A program made the position numbers and the translations under genes. A stretch of DNA of 64,000 nucleotides from Flaccisagitta enflata (Eukaryota; Chaetognatha; Sagittoidea; Aphragmophora): the NCBI GenBank assembly GCA_965153355.1, contig OZ231126.1, positions 65,162,001-65,226,000 on the forward strand, written 5' to 3'. Of the stretch, positions 24,920-35,649 are shown in pieces; within the stretch, counting starts at the first letter, position 1; every line of letters begins with the position of its first letter. Below the pieces are notes generated by a model. The model was given only the letters and a program-made list of their open reading frames with translations. It had not been told where the DNA came from and did no database searches.

Positions 24920-24979
24920 GTCTTTCACCACAACAAATCAAATCCCACGGAATGACAAATGGTCTGGTGTATAGGGAAA

Positions 24980-25060
<81 letters not shown>
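24851..25060. repeat. (CT)n and (GA)n tracts in inverted order
   Basis: (CT)n at 24851-24911 and (GA)n at 24984-25060, separated by about 70 bp. The two tracts are complementary and could pair with each other. Confidence 0.95.
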
Positions 25061-25062
<2 letters not shown>

Positions 25063-25333
25063 AGGAGAGAGAGAGATCACGTCTAACCCCTTGCCGCGGG
25101 GGTTTTAGACCTCGCGTGACCCAATGCCTGTCCCGCTGGGCGTCCAATGGGGATCCCCGGTTATGTATTGCTTCAGAATTTTATCCTAGGAAAAGAACTA
25201 ATGCTGCTGGCAACAGAGCGAGATGGTGATTAAACAAGGCCGGATAAACGGCTACCCTAGTCGCGTGCGGGTGGGCAGGAGCAGTGCTGGAGAAGGTCAC
25301 TAGGGCATCTGGGCAGGAGCCATATGCTCAACT

Positions 25334-25955
25334 AGTCATCCAAGGATCGCACATGGTCAGCGGTACCCGATGCCCTGCTTGGAGTGATCAAGTGAAGTAG
25401 TGGAGAGAGAGCAGGGTAGCGGCCCCAAAGGGCCGATGTCCTGTAGGACACAGGGGGGAATTTCGAGACGTCCTGGGGTATATTAGGTCTGAGAAGATGG
25501 ATAGAGGTCATTAAAGGCGGGTTTGAAGCCTGGAGGGCAGAATTAGGTTTTAAAGAGTAGATTTGAGGTTTGAGGGGCAGGCTTGAGGCCCAGAGGCCAA
25601 ATTTGAGGCCTAAAGAGCTGATTTGAGGCCTTGAGGGTGGATTTGGGGTATGGAGGGCTAATTTGAGGTCTGGAGGGCAGATATGAGGTATGGAGAGCTG
25701 ATATAAGGTCTCAAGGGCTAAATTGAGGTCTGAAAGGGCTATACATCCTATTCTGATGGCTCAGAGGGCCCAAATCAGGCCAAAGTCAGGCCAAAATCAG
25801 GCCTGAGAGAGAAAATTGAGGCCAAGGGGGGGGACGGACGGACGGACGGACGGACGGACGGACGGACGGACGGACGGACGGAAGGACGGAAGGACGGACG
25901 TCTCGAAATTCCCCCCTGTGTCCTACAGGACATCGGCCCTATGGGGCCGCTGCCC
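25334..25955 (-). mobile_element. Family F foldback element, subfamily B
   Basis: The outer end AGTCATCCAAGGATCGCACA is followed by GGTCAGCGGTACCCGATGCC. The arms start AGCGGCCCCAAAGGGCCGAT, GTCCTGTAGGACACAGGGG and AATTTCGAGACGTCC, and are repeated in inverse at 25890-25955. The interior holds 20-25-bp subrepeats (TTGAGGTCTGGAGGGCAGAT-like) and a (GGAC)n stretch at 25829-25900. GCTCAA on both sides is a possible 6-bp target duplication. Confidence 0.8.
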
Positions 25956-25985
25956 AAAAAGCTCAAAAACGCTGAAAAAGTAAAT

Positions 25986-26732
25986 AGTCGCAAAAGCGTT
26001 AGATGGTCAGCGGTACCCGTTGCCCCTATGTGAGTGTATGTGGGTGTGAGGTGGTTAGTGGGGCAGCGGCCCCGAAAGGGCCGATGACCTATGCTGGTTT
26101 TATTTGAGTCCCAAGGCTGTGATTTGAGCCTGGAGGCTTGGTTTTAAGCCTCAAGGCTGGGATTTGAGCTTCCAGGCAGAGATTTGAGCTTCATGGCTGG
26201 GATTTGATTTGAGGCTGGGATTTGAGCCACGAGACTAGGATTTGGGCCTTGAGACTAGGATTTGAGCCTGGAGGCTTGGATTTGAGCCTTGAGGCTGGGA
26301 TTAGAGCTTCAAGGCTGGGATTTGAGTTTCAAGGCTTCAATTTGAGCTTCAAGGCTGGGATTTGAGTTTTGAGCCTGGGATTTGAGCTTTGAGGCTGGGA
26401 TTTGAGCTTTGAGGCCGGGATTTGAGCTTTGAGGCTGGGATTTGAGCTTTGAGGCTGGGATTTGAGCTTTGAGGCAGGGATTTGAGCTTTGAGGCAGGGA
26501 TTTGAGCCTTGAGGCTAGGATTTGATCCTCTAGGCTGGGATTTGAGCCTTGAGGCAGGGATTTGAGCCTCGAGGCTGGGATTTGAGCCTTGAGGCTAGGA
26601 TTTGTGCCTCGAGGCCGGGATTTGAGCCTTGAGGCGGGGGGGAGGGGGTACAGAGAAGGAGAAGGAGAAGGAGGAGGAGAAATTTCTCCTGTGTAAAAGC
26701 ATAGGTCATCGGCCCCTTCGGGGCCGCTGCCC
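25986..26732 (-). mobile_element. Family F foldback element, subfamily A
   Basis: Outer end AGTCGCAAAAGCGTTAGATG, GGTCAGCGGTACCCG, then GGGCAGCGGCCCCGAAAGGG. About 25 subrepeats of GGGATTTGAGCTTTGAGGCT follow, all in one orientation, and a right arm ATTTCTCC...ATAGGTCATCGGCCCCTTCG. The left arm's subrepeats are reduced, so this copy is asymmetric. Confidence 0.82.
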
Positions 26733-26838
26733 AAAAGGGGACCGACCGACCAACCAACCAACCAACCGACCAACCGACCAACCAACCGACATAGCGGGAT
26801 GTAGAGTCGCGTAGCACGCGACTAAAAAGAATTGTTAT

Positions 26839-27019
26839 GCAAAGAAATATGCTGCCCATATCATTGAGCGGGTAAGCAGTCCAAAATGTTGATCAAACAC
26901 AAACAGCAGTGTTGCGATTGATGAGCAAAACAACGTGAAGGGAAGAGCGTTTCAGTGTGGGAGTCCCCACATCAACAGTGGTAATTGCAAGGTATAAGTA
27001 ATTTGGAGTCGACAAGAGG
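26839..27019. other. No feature recognised
   Basis: Short unique stretch between two family H copies. Confidence 0.4.
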
Positions 27020-27178
27020 AAAAACAAGGCCGGATACACGGCAATCCAGTCGCGGACGGTTGGGCAGGAGCAGTAATGCAAAAAAACGATCGGAATTCAA
27101 AAATGTTACGGACGGACCTACCGACGGACCTACCGATCGACACGGCAAGGTGTAGAGTCGCGAGTCCGCGACTAAAAA
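27020..27178 (+). mobile_element. Family H element, complete short copy, GGAC class
   Basis: Head AACAAGGCCGGATACACGGC, then GTCGCGGAC at 27049-27057. A short GGACCTACC core leads to the tail hairpin GTCGCGAGTCCGCGAC at 27157-27172 and TAAAAAG. Head GTCGCGGAC pairs exactly with tail GTCCGCGAC; both differ from the commoner GTCGCGTGC/GCACGCGAC class. Confidence 0.88.
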
Positions 27179-27701
27179 GTTTCTTTGAACGTGGATAACA
27201 GAACGATAGGGCAGGGCGAGCTGGATGGAAGTAACAGAGGCAAAAGTTACAAGTTACATATAAATACAAATTCATTATCATATTTTGACGATATCTTAAT
27301 CCGGTAACGACGAGTATGAAGATAACAGAAGAAGAATGGACATTAAAGTTTTCATTTATAGTCCACCGAAAAAAAGCTCACATTCATGTTTGGAGTGGAC
27401 AGTAGCACTACTACCCATGAGATAAATCGATACCCCAGCCAACCCCCCCCCCCCCTCAATGAACCGAAGAAAACCAGAGAAGGCACAGAAAAAAAAAATA
27501 AAAGGAATACTAGCCAAGAGGCACGAAGTAAGAGAAAGTGAGTGACTCAGAGAGAAAAAGAGGGAGAAAGAAAGAGAGGGATATTCGTGCTTTGAATCCC
27601 AAATTTTGACCACCGATGGAAAGTTTAACAAGGGCAAATCCACTGCGGTACGTACGTATTGATCGTTATCTAAATTTACACGTCTGCTTTGTCTGGTTAT
27701 C
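27179..27701. other. No gene recognised
   Basis: Contains a C run near 27447-27457 and GA-rich sequence at about 27530-27580. The minus-strand 171-codon frame across it crosses a (GGAT)n repeat and has no domain. Confidence 0.5.
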
Positions 27702-27828
27702 ATGGATGGATGGATGGATGGATGGATGGATGGATGGATGGATGGATGGATGGATGGATGGATGGCTCGCTCATCATTCATCAATGCATCATTCATCAAT
27801 GCCTTGACGTCAATGATTGTGATTTTTG
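27702..27828. repeat. (GGAT)n plus flank, left member of a direct repeat
   Basis: About 64 bp of GGAT followed by CATCAATGCCTTGACGTCAA, TGATTGTGATTTTTGG. The same series recurs at 28353-28448 on the other side of the family F element, with one base change and a shorter middle. Confidence 0.88.
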
Positions 27829-28339
27829 GGCAGCGGCCCCGAAGGGGTCGATGACCTATGCTTTCACACATATGGGGGATTTTCTCCTCCTTCTCCTCCT
27901 CCTCCTTCTACGTCCCACCCCTCAAATCCCAGTCCTGAGGCCCAAATTCCAGTCTCGAGGCCCAAATCCCAGTCTTGAGGCCCAAATCCCAGCCTCAAGG
28001 CCTAAATCCTAGCCTCAAGACCTAAATCCGAGCGTGGAGGCCCAGATTTCAGCCGTGAAGCCCAAATCTCAGCCTCAAGGTCAAAATCTCAGCCAAGAGG
28101 CCCAGATCCCGGCCTTGAGGCCCAAATCTCAGCCTCCAGGCTAGGATTTAGGCCTTGAGGCAAGGATTTGGGCCTTGAGGCTGGGATTTGGGCATCAAGA
28201 CTGGGATTTGGGCCTTGAGACCGGAATTTTGGCCTCGGGACTGCGATTAGAGGGGGAGGGACGGAGGAGGAGGAGGAGGAGGAGAAAATCCTCCATATGT
28301 GTGAAAGCGTAGGTCATCGACCCCTTGGGGCCGCTGCCC
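27828..28339. mobile_element. Family F foldback element, near-complete palindrome
   Basis: Left arm GGGCAGCGGCCCCGAAGGGG, ATGACCTATGCTTTCACACA, TTTTCTCCTCC; right arm its inverse, ending GGGGCCGCTGCCC. Subrepeats run as GAGGCCCAAATCCCAGCCTC until about 28135 and then as the reverse complement. This is the clearest example in the window of subrepeats changing orientation at the centre. Non-coding. Confidence 0.9.
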
Positions 28340-28352
28340 TCCCCTCCTTGGA

Positions 28353-28448
28353 TGGATGGATGGATGGATGGATGGATGGATGGATGGATGGATGGATGGA
28401 TGGATGGCTCATCAATGCCTTGATGTCAATGATTGTGATTTTTGGTCA
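28353..28448. repeat. (GGAT)n plus flank, right member of a direct repeat
   Basis: (GGAT)n to about 28407, then CATCAATGCCTTGATGTCAA, TGATTGTGATTTTTGG, after which similarity to the left member ends exactly. Confidence 0.88.
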
Positions 28449-28526
28449 TTAAATCTCAAAATTGTTTGCTTTCAATATCTGATATCGAGTAAACGCATTC
28501 GCCATTGTTCGTATATACCAAACGGA

Positions 28527-28925
28527 TAAGAAAAAAAGACGCACTTCTAAATGGCTAATTTTGCCTATGAATCTTTATGAAACTGATTAAAATCTTAGAC
28601 CATGTGAAAGCCCTTTGAAAGTACTTCCATTTGGCACTTATCTGGTAATTCTATCTTTTTTCGTTCAGAAATAGCATTCGTTTGAGTGAAAACTTTGCCC
28701 ATCCCAGTTACACAATCCATATGTAAAATTGCATTTTTGCAAATATGTGCTTCTCTTTGCAGGGCTCTAGCTTCTAAACCGCCTGAGCATGAGATACAGA
28801 CCTGGTATTAGTTCAGATTGAAAGATTATTTTGAAAATCTTTTAAAATGTCTCAATTGAAAATAGTTCAAATTGTGTTTCTTATCTGTTTTAGAATAGAT
28901 AAGCAGGTGCGTTTTTACTATCTTA
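28527..28925. mobile_element. MITE of the GACGCAC family, copy B
   Basis: AAAAAAAGACGCACTTCTAA at the left and GGTGCGTTTTTA at the right, with the shared body (AAAATCTTAGACC, TTTGGCACTTATCTGG, GAGATACAGACC). Outer TIR bases are degraded, so the borders are approximate. Confidence 0.65.
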
Positions 28926-29182
28926 GAAAAAAAAATCTTTCGCCCTGTAATGAAAATGTATTTTATGTTATCAAAATAGATATAAAGCAGTTACAAAACC
29001 ATGAATAATTAGTGTGAGCTCTTTTTGGCTGAATCAGGGTCGCCATTTGTTGGGGAAACAATTTGTAGAGCCTCTCGTTGTATACTGGAGTGATAGGTCT
29101 TCAGATCTTTTTCATATCTTTTTTTGATCTCCTCTCCCGCTACATTTACACTCATAGCTACCAAAAAGTTTATCAAATTATA
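28926..29182. other. No feature recognised
   Basis: AT-rich stretch, no frames or inverted ends seen. Confidence 0.4.
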
Positions 29183-29437
29183 CAAAAATTGGTGACAGAA
29201 ATGAAGCCCTTCGAATTTGCAAGCTGATCACGCAAACCGCAACTGTCTAGCTCAATGCGTTTAGAAGGAATTTAAAAAACAGTGAAAAGATCTCATTTAA
29301 ATTTTGTATAGAAATGGCAGAAGTGAAATTGAAGTATTTCAATCAAAGTTAAATAACTTTTAATTACATAGAGCAAAAGGGATGCGGTTTGCGTAAATCT
29401 CTTGCAAATTTGAAGGGCTTTATTTATCTCACCAATT
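29183..29437. mobile_element. Foldback repeat, about 255 bp
   Basis: The left arm (ATTGGTGACAGAAATGAAGC, CTTCGAATTTGCAAG, ACGCAAACCGCA) is mirrored at the right (TGCGGTTTGCGT, CTTGCAAATTTGAAGGGCTT, TCACCAATTTTTT). Arms of about 60 bp with small mismatches. The termini and target site were not resolved. Confidence 0.7.
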
Positions 29438-29905
29438 TTTTTATGATTGGTTGATTCTAACCAGAGATATACATATAAACATGCCGGAAGATTTTTTTTC
29501 TAAGATGGTATTTCAAGTCGAGTTGTATTTATGAAAAGGCTTATATCTGTGGGCTTAATGTGATTCAGAATGACAATGGCATGGTAATTCTTTGGTGCTT
29601 ACAATTGGTGCAGGCTAGGTTCAGTCGCAAAAGCTGATGGTGAGTTCTGTTAACCAATGACGTTTTGTGAAAAAAAAACTTGTAGAAACCTCAACTTATA
29701 GAAACCAAAAATGTGATCTATCATCTATGATTGGGAGAGGGGGAATTTTTTTTTCTAAAAAAGTGGTTACCAGGATGGAGAAAGTCATTGAGATGTGAAG
29801 TGTTTGGGTTTTATTTTCTTCATTTATGGTGAATGTTTGACCAAATAATTCTCCTAACGTCTAGACCCTGACGTGATAGAGATCTAAAGTAGACAGTTGA
29901 AAAAA

Positions 29906-29907
<2 letters not shown>
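29438..29907. other. No gene recognised
   Basis: AT-rich unique sequence with A and T runs near 29670 and 29748. A CAGTCGCAAAAGC motif at about 29621 resembles the outer end of family F but is isolated. Confidence 0.4.
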
Positions 29908-30165
<258 letters not shown>

Positions 30166-30249
30166 CCAAAATACAGACAGACAGTCAGACAGATGGCTGC
30201 TATCAAACCAACAAATAGAAAAAACGGACAAAAAAGTGACGGATAGAAT

Positions 30250-30467
30250 GACAAAAAACAAGCCCGATCGGGCAACTAGATGCGTCATCTGCGTGATTTA
30301 AACTCGTTTGTCGATTGTTTGATTCAGTATAGAATCTCGCCATGTCCAAAAAAAGCCGATAAACTTGGTTTTTGCACAGGCGTAACGGACCGACGGACGG
30401 ACCGACCGACGGACGGACGGACGGACGGACAGACCCTCTTATAGAGATGCGATGACGCATCTAAAAA
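30250..30467 (+). mobile_element. Family H element, GAT class
   Basis: A diverged head (ACAAGCCCGATCGGGCAACT) is followed by GATGCGTCA at 30279-30287. After a spacer comes a (GGAC)n core and the tail ACCCTCTTATAGA, GATGCGATGACGCATC (30446-30461), TAAAAAG. Head GATGCGTCA is the exact complement of tail TGACGCATC, a third pairing class. Confidence 0.78.
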
Positions 30468-31042
30468 GACAAGCAAACCCGGAAACTCACGGGGAATCTG
30501 CTCCGTCATTTAGTTTCAGAGCTTTAAGTAGCAATTAGCTTCTTTTGCCTTTTTTTTTTTCTTACAAAACAAATCTCTCTTTGTCTTTATCGTCAGTTAG
30601 TGTCTTCCTTCGTCGTTTTAATGGTACTTTGCTCTCCTTGCTGCATAGAAACGAGGAAAAAAATGCGCTTTTTTCTCTCTCTTTAAAAAGCATTTCTGAT
30701 AATCAGTTTTGTTCTTGTTTCGTGGTCTTCTTTTTTTTTTCGCTTCCTTTTGCATTGCCGGATGTATTTGCCTAATGATTTTTGGGTGTCTCATAGTGCA
30801 TAGCATAGCAAATCAAGTAGCCAGCAAATCTTGTATGGTTGTATGCGATAGTGAAGATAAATTTGAAAAATTGTTCGAATAAGCTAAGACATGCCCTCAA
30901 AAAAAAAGAAAAAAAAACATATACAATGTTTTGGAGAGCATGTCCTGAGTTATGAATTTCTAAGCTATACTGCTGTCCATTAGGAAGGCGTCTCAGTGTT
31001 GGGTTTATGACCCCACGTTCAAATGGGCGGAGTGAATACCAC
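30468..31042. other. No gene recognised
   Basis: T-rich then A-rich sequence; short frames have no motif. Confidence 0.4.
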
Positions 31043-31270
31043 GCCAACAAAATCAACAACAACAAAATCAACAACAACAACATCAACAACGGCGATGGCA
31101 AACCACATCAAAGACCAATTTTTTGGCAATGATTGGGAAGGAACACATTCAGGCCTCCACGACAAATCTCACGAATGCCCATTGCTCCAAACTCGACTCT
31201 GCAACATCAAAGACGTGGAGGAAAATGTTTCCTTTTTATCGTTCACTCTCTCTGTCTCTCTCGGTCTCTA

Positions 31271-31327
<57 letters not shown>

Positions 31328-31340
31328 GTTTCTCTCTCTT

Positions 31341-31414
<74 letters not shown>
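31043..31414. repeat. (ACA)-rich, (TGTC)n and (CT)n tracts
   Basis: AAAATCAACAACAACA repeats at 31046-31091, (TGTC)n at 31272-31326, (CT)n at 31346-31414. A family H fragment follows immediately. Confidence 0.9.
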
Positions 31415-31416
<2 letters not shown>

Positions 31417-31498
31417 AAGTCGCGTGCTGGTGGTCAGGAGCAGTAATGCCAAACCCCCCAAAAAAAACTCCGAAAAAGTAAAACAGTAAAGTGTGATA
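31415..31498 (+). mobile_element. Family H internal fragment
   Basis: AAAGTCGCGTGCTGGTGGTC, AGGAGCAGTAATGCCAAAC, CTCCGAAAAAGTAAA and AAGTGTGATA follow the order of the H 5' half. The upstream head is replaced by (CT)n and the core and tail are missing. Confidence 0.7.
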
Positions 31499-31659
31499 GA
31501 GGGCGAAAAGAGAAAGTCAAGAATCACCTTCCTACCTGGTATCGTTGCATTTGAATCCAACTGGCTTCCCCCCTAGAAGGTCTTTTACAACTGCACAAGG
31601 CCATGAGTTATTGGTAAGTTGCATCGTTTCTGTCGCCTCTGATAACAACGCATAAACCT

Positions 31660-31980
31660 CTTTTTTTATCTATTTCCCCGCTTTTGTCCACAGTTTGTCT
31701 TACTCTCGTGTGTTTTCTCGTCTTTTTCTGTGTTTACTGTTTTTTTTTTTTCCTTTGGTTTTGTTTTTTCTTTCCTTTCTTTTCGTCTTTTTTTGGGGTT
31801 TTCCCTCCTCCTTTTCTCTAATTCTTCTTTTTCTATTTCAATTTTTCTCTTTTTTCCTTATCTCTTTCTCCTCGTTTCTTTTTGTCTATTTTTCTATTTC
31901 TTTTTCTTTTTTTTTTCTTTTTTTCTTTTTTTTTCTGTCGTTCTTCGATCTTCTACCTCTCATCCATTCTCTGTTTATCA
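31660..31980. repeat. T-rich pyrimidine tract
   Basis: Long interrupted TTTTTC/TTTCTT polypyrimidine sequence. Two overlapping Phe/Leu/Ser frames are composition artefacts. Confidence 0.7.
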
Positions 31981-32094
31981 TAAAGCTTCATTAAACTTCA
32001 CTCAGCTGGTTACCTTAAGGGTGAATTTCGCTCAAATTTTAAAGTTCCTCCGCCATCTAACCATAGATGCTAAGCGGCATTTGGGCAGTAAATC

Positions 32095-32222
32095 AGACAA
32101 GCAGACATCAAGAAACCCGCACGGCAACACAATGGTAAAGTATATGAAAGCAATTTTACACCCATTGAAACTATAGGGTTGCCGTGCGGGTTTTCTTTTC
32201 AGATACCGATCTCCGCTTGTCT
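32095..32222. mobile_element. Small hairpin MITE
   Basis: GACAAGCAGACATCAAG at the left and CTTGTC at the right enclose an 18-bp stem, GAAACCCGCACGGCAAC (32112) with GTTGCCGTGCGGGTTTTC (32181). The loop is about 50 bp. Likely non-autonomous; target duplication not clear. Confidence 0.65.
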
Positions 32223-32352
32223 CAATTCCTTTATAAAAAAACATAGAGTGTATGGTTAGTTGGCTAAGACTTTCTGAAATTAGACCACATTTGACCCTCC
32301 AGGTAGCCGCCCTAACCTTCACGCTCCCCTAACCTATTCTCTTTCTTCCCTT

Positions 32353-32810
32353 TTGGGCAGCGGCTCCGAAGGGGTCAATGACCTATGCCTCAAGGCCTAA
32401 ATCCTAGCCTGGAGGCCCAGATTTCAGTCTTGAAGCCCAGATCTCAGCCTCAACGTCAAAATCTCAGCCAAGAGGCCCAGATCCCAGTCTCGAAGCCCAA
32501 ATCTCAGCCTCCAGGCTAGGATTTGGGCATTGAGGCTAGGATTTGGGCCTTGATGCTGGGATTTGGGCCTCAAGACTGGGATTTGGGCCTCAAAACTGAA
32601 ATTTGGGCCTCGAGACTGGGATTTGAGGGGCGGCGGGACGGAGGAGGAGGAGGAGAAGGAGAAAGAGAAGGAGAAAATCCCCCATATGTGTGAAAGCATA
32701 GGTCATCGACCCCTTCGGGGTCGCTGCCCTGCTCCCCCCTCAACTTCCACCACAACCTACTTAGGCAGGGCACGGGTACCGCTGACCATCTAACGCTTTT
32801 GCGACTATTT
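32353..32810 (+). mobile_element. Family F foldback element, subfamily A
   Basis: It starts TTTTGGGCAGCGGCTCCGAA. Subrepeats GAGGCCCAGATTTCAG-like reverse at about 32510 to GGATTTGGGCCTTGAGGC. The right arm is CCCATATGTGTGAAAGCATA, GGTCATCGACCCCTTCGGGG, then the outer tail with GGTACCGCTGACCATCTAAC and GCTTTTGCGACTA. The left arm has lost its CTCCTCC part. Confidence 0.85.
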
Positions 32811-33739
32811 CACTTCTTGTAGTTCTCTAAACCTCCTTTACACCCTCACTTGTCCAATTCAGTCTTAATTTCCTCTTTTGTTTGTTTTCCCCTTTAATTT
32901 GAGATGCTTGTGATTCCCCAACTCCTCAACTCCTCATTTTTTTTGTCAGGGAACTCCTTATTCTCCTCTTCCTCGACCTCCACCTCCTCCTCCGCCTCCT
33001 CCTTATCATTCTTTGCCATCTTTGACAAAAGGCTCTTTTGTCATTTTTTTTCTCACTTTTTCTCTTTCTTCAGAAGGGAATCGAGTTGTTATATTCTAAT
33101 CACTTAGTGTCTTCTCAAAACACATTATCTTTTCTTCTCTTTTTCTTTTCTTTGCTTCCCATTATTCATTACTGTTTATTATTTCAACCTCATTTGGCCA
33201 GACTCATCGACAAAACGAAAAGATGAAATCAATATCTGTCCCTCCTATTATGCGATAGTTGATTACGCGAATGACGAGTATCAAAATCGAATAGAATTAA
33301 TACCCAATTGGTACAATGTACAATTGTACATACACCAGCCGTGGGGGCGTCATGAGTTTACTTGCGCTTTCATGCCGTTTCTCTTAAGTCTTTTATAATA
33401 GGGCGCCAGACTTGGTCTAAACTTTACGCGCCACAGATGTCCAAAACTGTTTGCATATTAATTCATTGAATATCTCATTACTACGTTGTCCAAAATTTTA
33501 AAATGTACATGATTATCGAGTTCAAAACGCCATTAATTTAGTTGATGAAATCGCACATGTTAGCTGCGAGTAGGTACGTAGAATTATTGTACTGTTTAAA
33601 TAACAAAGATTGTCATACAATAAAACCGATTTGTTCACACCGACACACTTCGACTTACCCACTACCTCACCGAATATATCCATTATTTTTTCCTTTCAGG
33701 CTTTTATACATAACCCAAAATGTAGATAAAAAGTAATTC
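32811..33739. other. No gene recognised
   Basis: T-rich from 32830 to 33190, then ordinary-complexity sequence. TTTTTTCCTTTCAG near 33698 resembles a splice acceptor just before the LINE remnant, but nothing else supports an exon. Confidence 0.5.
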
Positions 33740-34403
33740 ATGTACCTACATAAAATTCTTACCCGTACACATTGGACGCATAGAATGCTGAACCAGATAA
33801 GAACATATAACTCTGGTTGGGGTAAACACATAGCAGACAAACTCACCGAGAATGACCTAAAAACGGATTGGGACCTCATAAAAAGAATGACTCCAAATGA
33901 ATGGAAAGAAAAAGTAAGAGAACGGGAAAAAAATGATTGAAAACTGTACTAGTACCAACGGACAAGAAATAAAAATACATACAAAAACTAAGCATATTCA
34001 CGAGAAGTTGACAAATAACATATACAGTGGCGCACCAATTGAAACCCCAGTCAACGGAAATAAACTAAAAGCGCGTACTCTCTTCCTAGCACAAAATGGG
34101 ATGCTAGAATGCGGACGGAATCTGAAAGGCACAATACCTGAAATTTGCTCTGAGTTCAATGAAATTGAAAACGAACAACACAGACTGTCTTTATGTAAGA
34201 AATGGTCAAATCTGAATAGTAACCATGACACGAGTATCCAGTTCCATGATATATACTCAGAAAATGAAGAAACTCTGAATCGCACACTAGAAGAAATAAA
34301 TGTGGTGTGGGAAACCCGCATACCCGGTTTGCAAACGGTAGAATCAAAAAGTAATTACTCTAGTTTGACTTTTGCGAGAGAACCAAATTGTACGTTTTTC
34401 TAA
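33740..34403 (+). pseudogene. Non-LTR retrotransposon remnant, frameshifted
   Basis: Two overlapping frames (33740-33940 and 33933-34403) share a Trp/Lys-rich segment and then KARTLFLAQNGMLECG, a Cys/His region and a VWETR end. This aligns with the 11521-11905 remnant. In the zinc motif the second Cys is replaced by Phe (CSEF...HRLSLC). One frameshift near 33935, no RT catalytic region, so dead. Confidence 0.62.
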
Positions 34404-34595
34404 GCAAACTGCTTTTAATCATATGTGTATATACTATCTGAATGCAATCTCATATCTGTGCATCAAACCGTTTTGAAATACCACTAGTTTAAAGTTGATC
34501 AAGTACTTCCAATCCAATCCAAGTAAGTAACGACCACTCATGAACCAGCTAACAAGAAACACTGGGCAAAAATATCGTTGCGGAGAGGGGGTGTG
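34404..34595. other. No feature recognised
   Basis: AT-rich spacer between the LINE remnant and the next family H end. Confidence 0.4.
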
Positions 34596-34688
34596 ACGGG
34601 TGTCCAGGGTGGACCAACCTGTGGATGGACCAATGGACCAACAGACGAACAAAGCAATTGATAGAGTCGCAAGCCCGCGACAAACGAT

Positions 34689-34742
<54 letters not shown>

Positions 34743-34765
34743 TAGAGAGAGAGAGAGAGAGACTG
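34596..34765 (+). mobile_element. Family H 3' end plus GA/GACA tract
   Basis: A GGACCAAC-type core and AAAGCAATTGATAGA lead to the hairpin GTCGCAAGCCCGCGAC (34666-34681), which has two mismatched pairs, then CAAACG. The tract 34689-34765 is (GA)n-(CAGA)n-(GA)n. Confidence 0.7.
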
Positions 34766-34894
34766 GACGCGTTATTTTGGTCCGCGGAGGGGTTTGAAAA
34801 AAAAAAGATAAATTCCTCTTTTAGATGAAAGGTTTGGACGACGACGGCGACGTGGATGAGAGTCTACTCCCGTGAAATATGTGTCTCCAGTCTC

Positions 34895-35645
34895 CGCCAT
34901 CAACGCAATGGGGATCGGTTTTATGAAAGTGGTGTAGAATATATGGATAGTACTCACTTTTCAGAATGATCACGCAATGCCTAAGCAGGTCTCTGACATC
35001 TACACCAAATGGATTGATTCTATGAAAGTGGTGTAGAATATATGGATAGTACTCACTTTTCAGAATGATCACGCAATGCCTAAGCAGGTCTCTGACATCT
35101 ACACCAAATGGATTGATTCTATGAAAGTGGTGTAGAATATATGGATAGTACTCACTTTTCAGAATCATCACGCAATGCCTAAGCAGGTCTCTGACATCTA
35201 CATCACATGGATTGATTCTGTGAAAGTGGGGTAGAATATATGGATAGTACTCACTTCTCAGAATGATTACGTAAAGCTCAAGTAGGTCTCTGACATCTAC
35301 ATCAAATGGATTGATTCTATGAAAGTGGGGTAGAATATATGGATAGTACTCACTTTTCAGAATCATAACGCGATGCCTAAGCAGGTCTCTGACATCTACA
35401 CCAAATGGATTGATTCTGTGAAAGTGGGGTAGTATATATGGATAGTGCTCATTTCTCAGAATGATTACATAAAGCTCAAGCAGGTATCTGACATCTACAC
35501 CAAATGGATTGATTCTATGAAAGTGGGGTAGAACATATGGATGGACTGATAGTGCTCACTTCTCTGACCGATCGCGAAAGGCTGAAGCATTTCTCTGCCA
35601 TCTACACCAAATCTATTGATTCTGTGAAAGTGGTGTAGAATACAC
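34895..35645. repeat. 99-bp tandem satellite, about 7.5 units
   Basis: GAAAGTGGTGTAGAATATAT recurs at 34925, 35024, 35123, 35222, 35321, 35420 and 35519, a strict 99-bp step; the last interval is 107 bp. Units differ by substitutions (GTGGTGTAG versus GTGGGGTAG) in alternating order. Because 99 is divisible by three, the minus-strand frame stays open for 181 codons with a 33-residue repeat. Confidence 0.93.
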
Positions 35646-35649
35646 TTTA

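Larger units (their letters stand above)
25233..26838 (+). mobile_element. Family H element split by two family F insertions
   Basis: Head AACAAGGCCGGATAAACGGC with AGTCGCGTGC at 25259-25268. H middle sequence (CTCAAAAACGCTGAAAAAGT) appears at 25961-25985 between the two F elements. H core and tail follow at 26733-26838, with hairpin GTCGCGTAGCACGCGAC at 26816-26832. Head and tail are exact complements of the same class, so they very probably belong to one element. Confidence 0.72.

Noticed and set aside
26309-26785. 158-codon minus frame with SSNPSLKAQIPASRLKS repeats
   Set aside because: Also family F subrepeats, bounded by the element arms.
27356-27871. 171-codon minus frame
   Set aside because: Crosses the (GGAT)n tract and the start of a family F arm; no domain in the remaining part.
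33698-34403. Host exon with splice acceptor before the LINE-like segment
   Set aside because: The frame is broken, and its homolog at 11521 is also a decayed fragment; the Cys/His pattern fits retroelements.
34821-35366. 181-codon protein with 33-residue repeats
   Set aside because: Frame openness follows from a 99-bp satellite period; no start context or domain. Kept only as a satellite and as a question in the findings.
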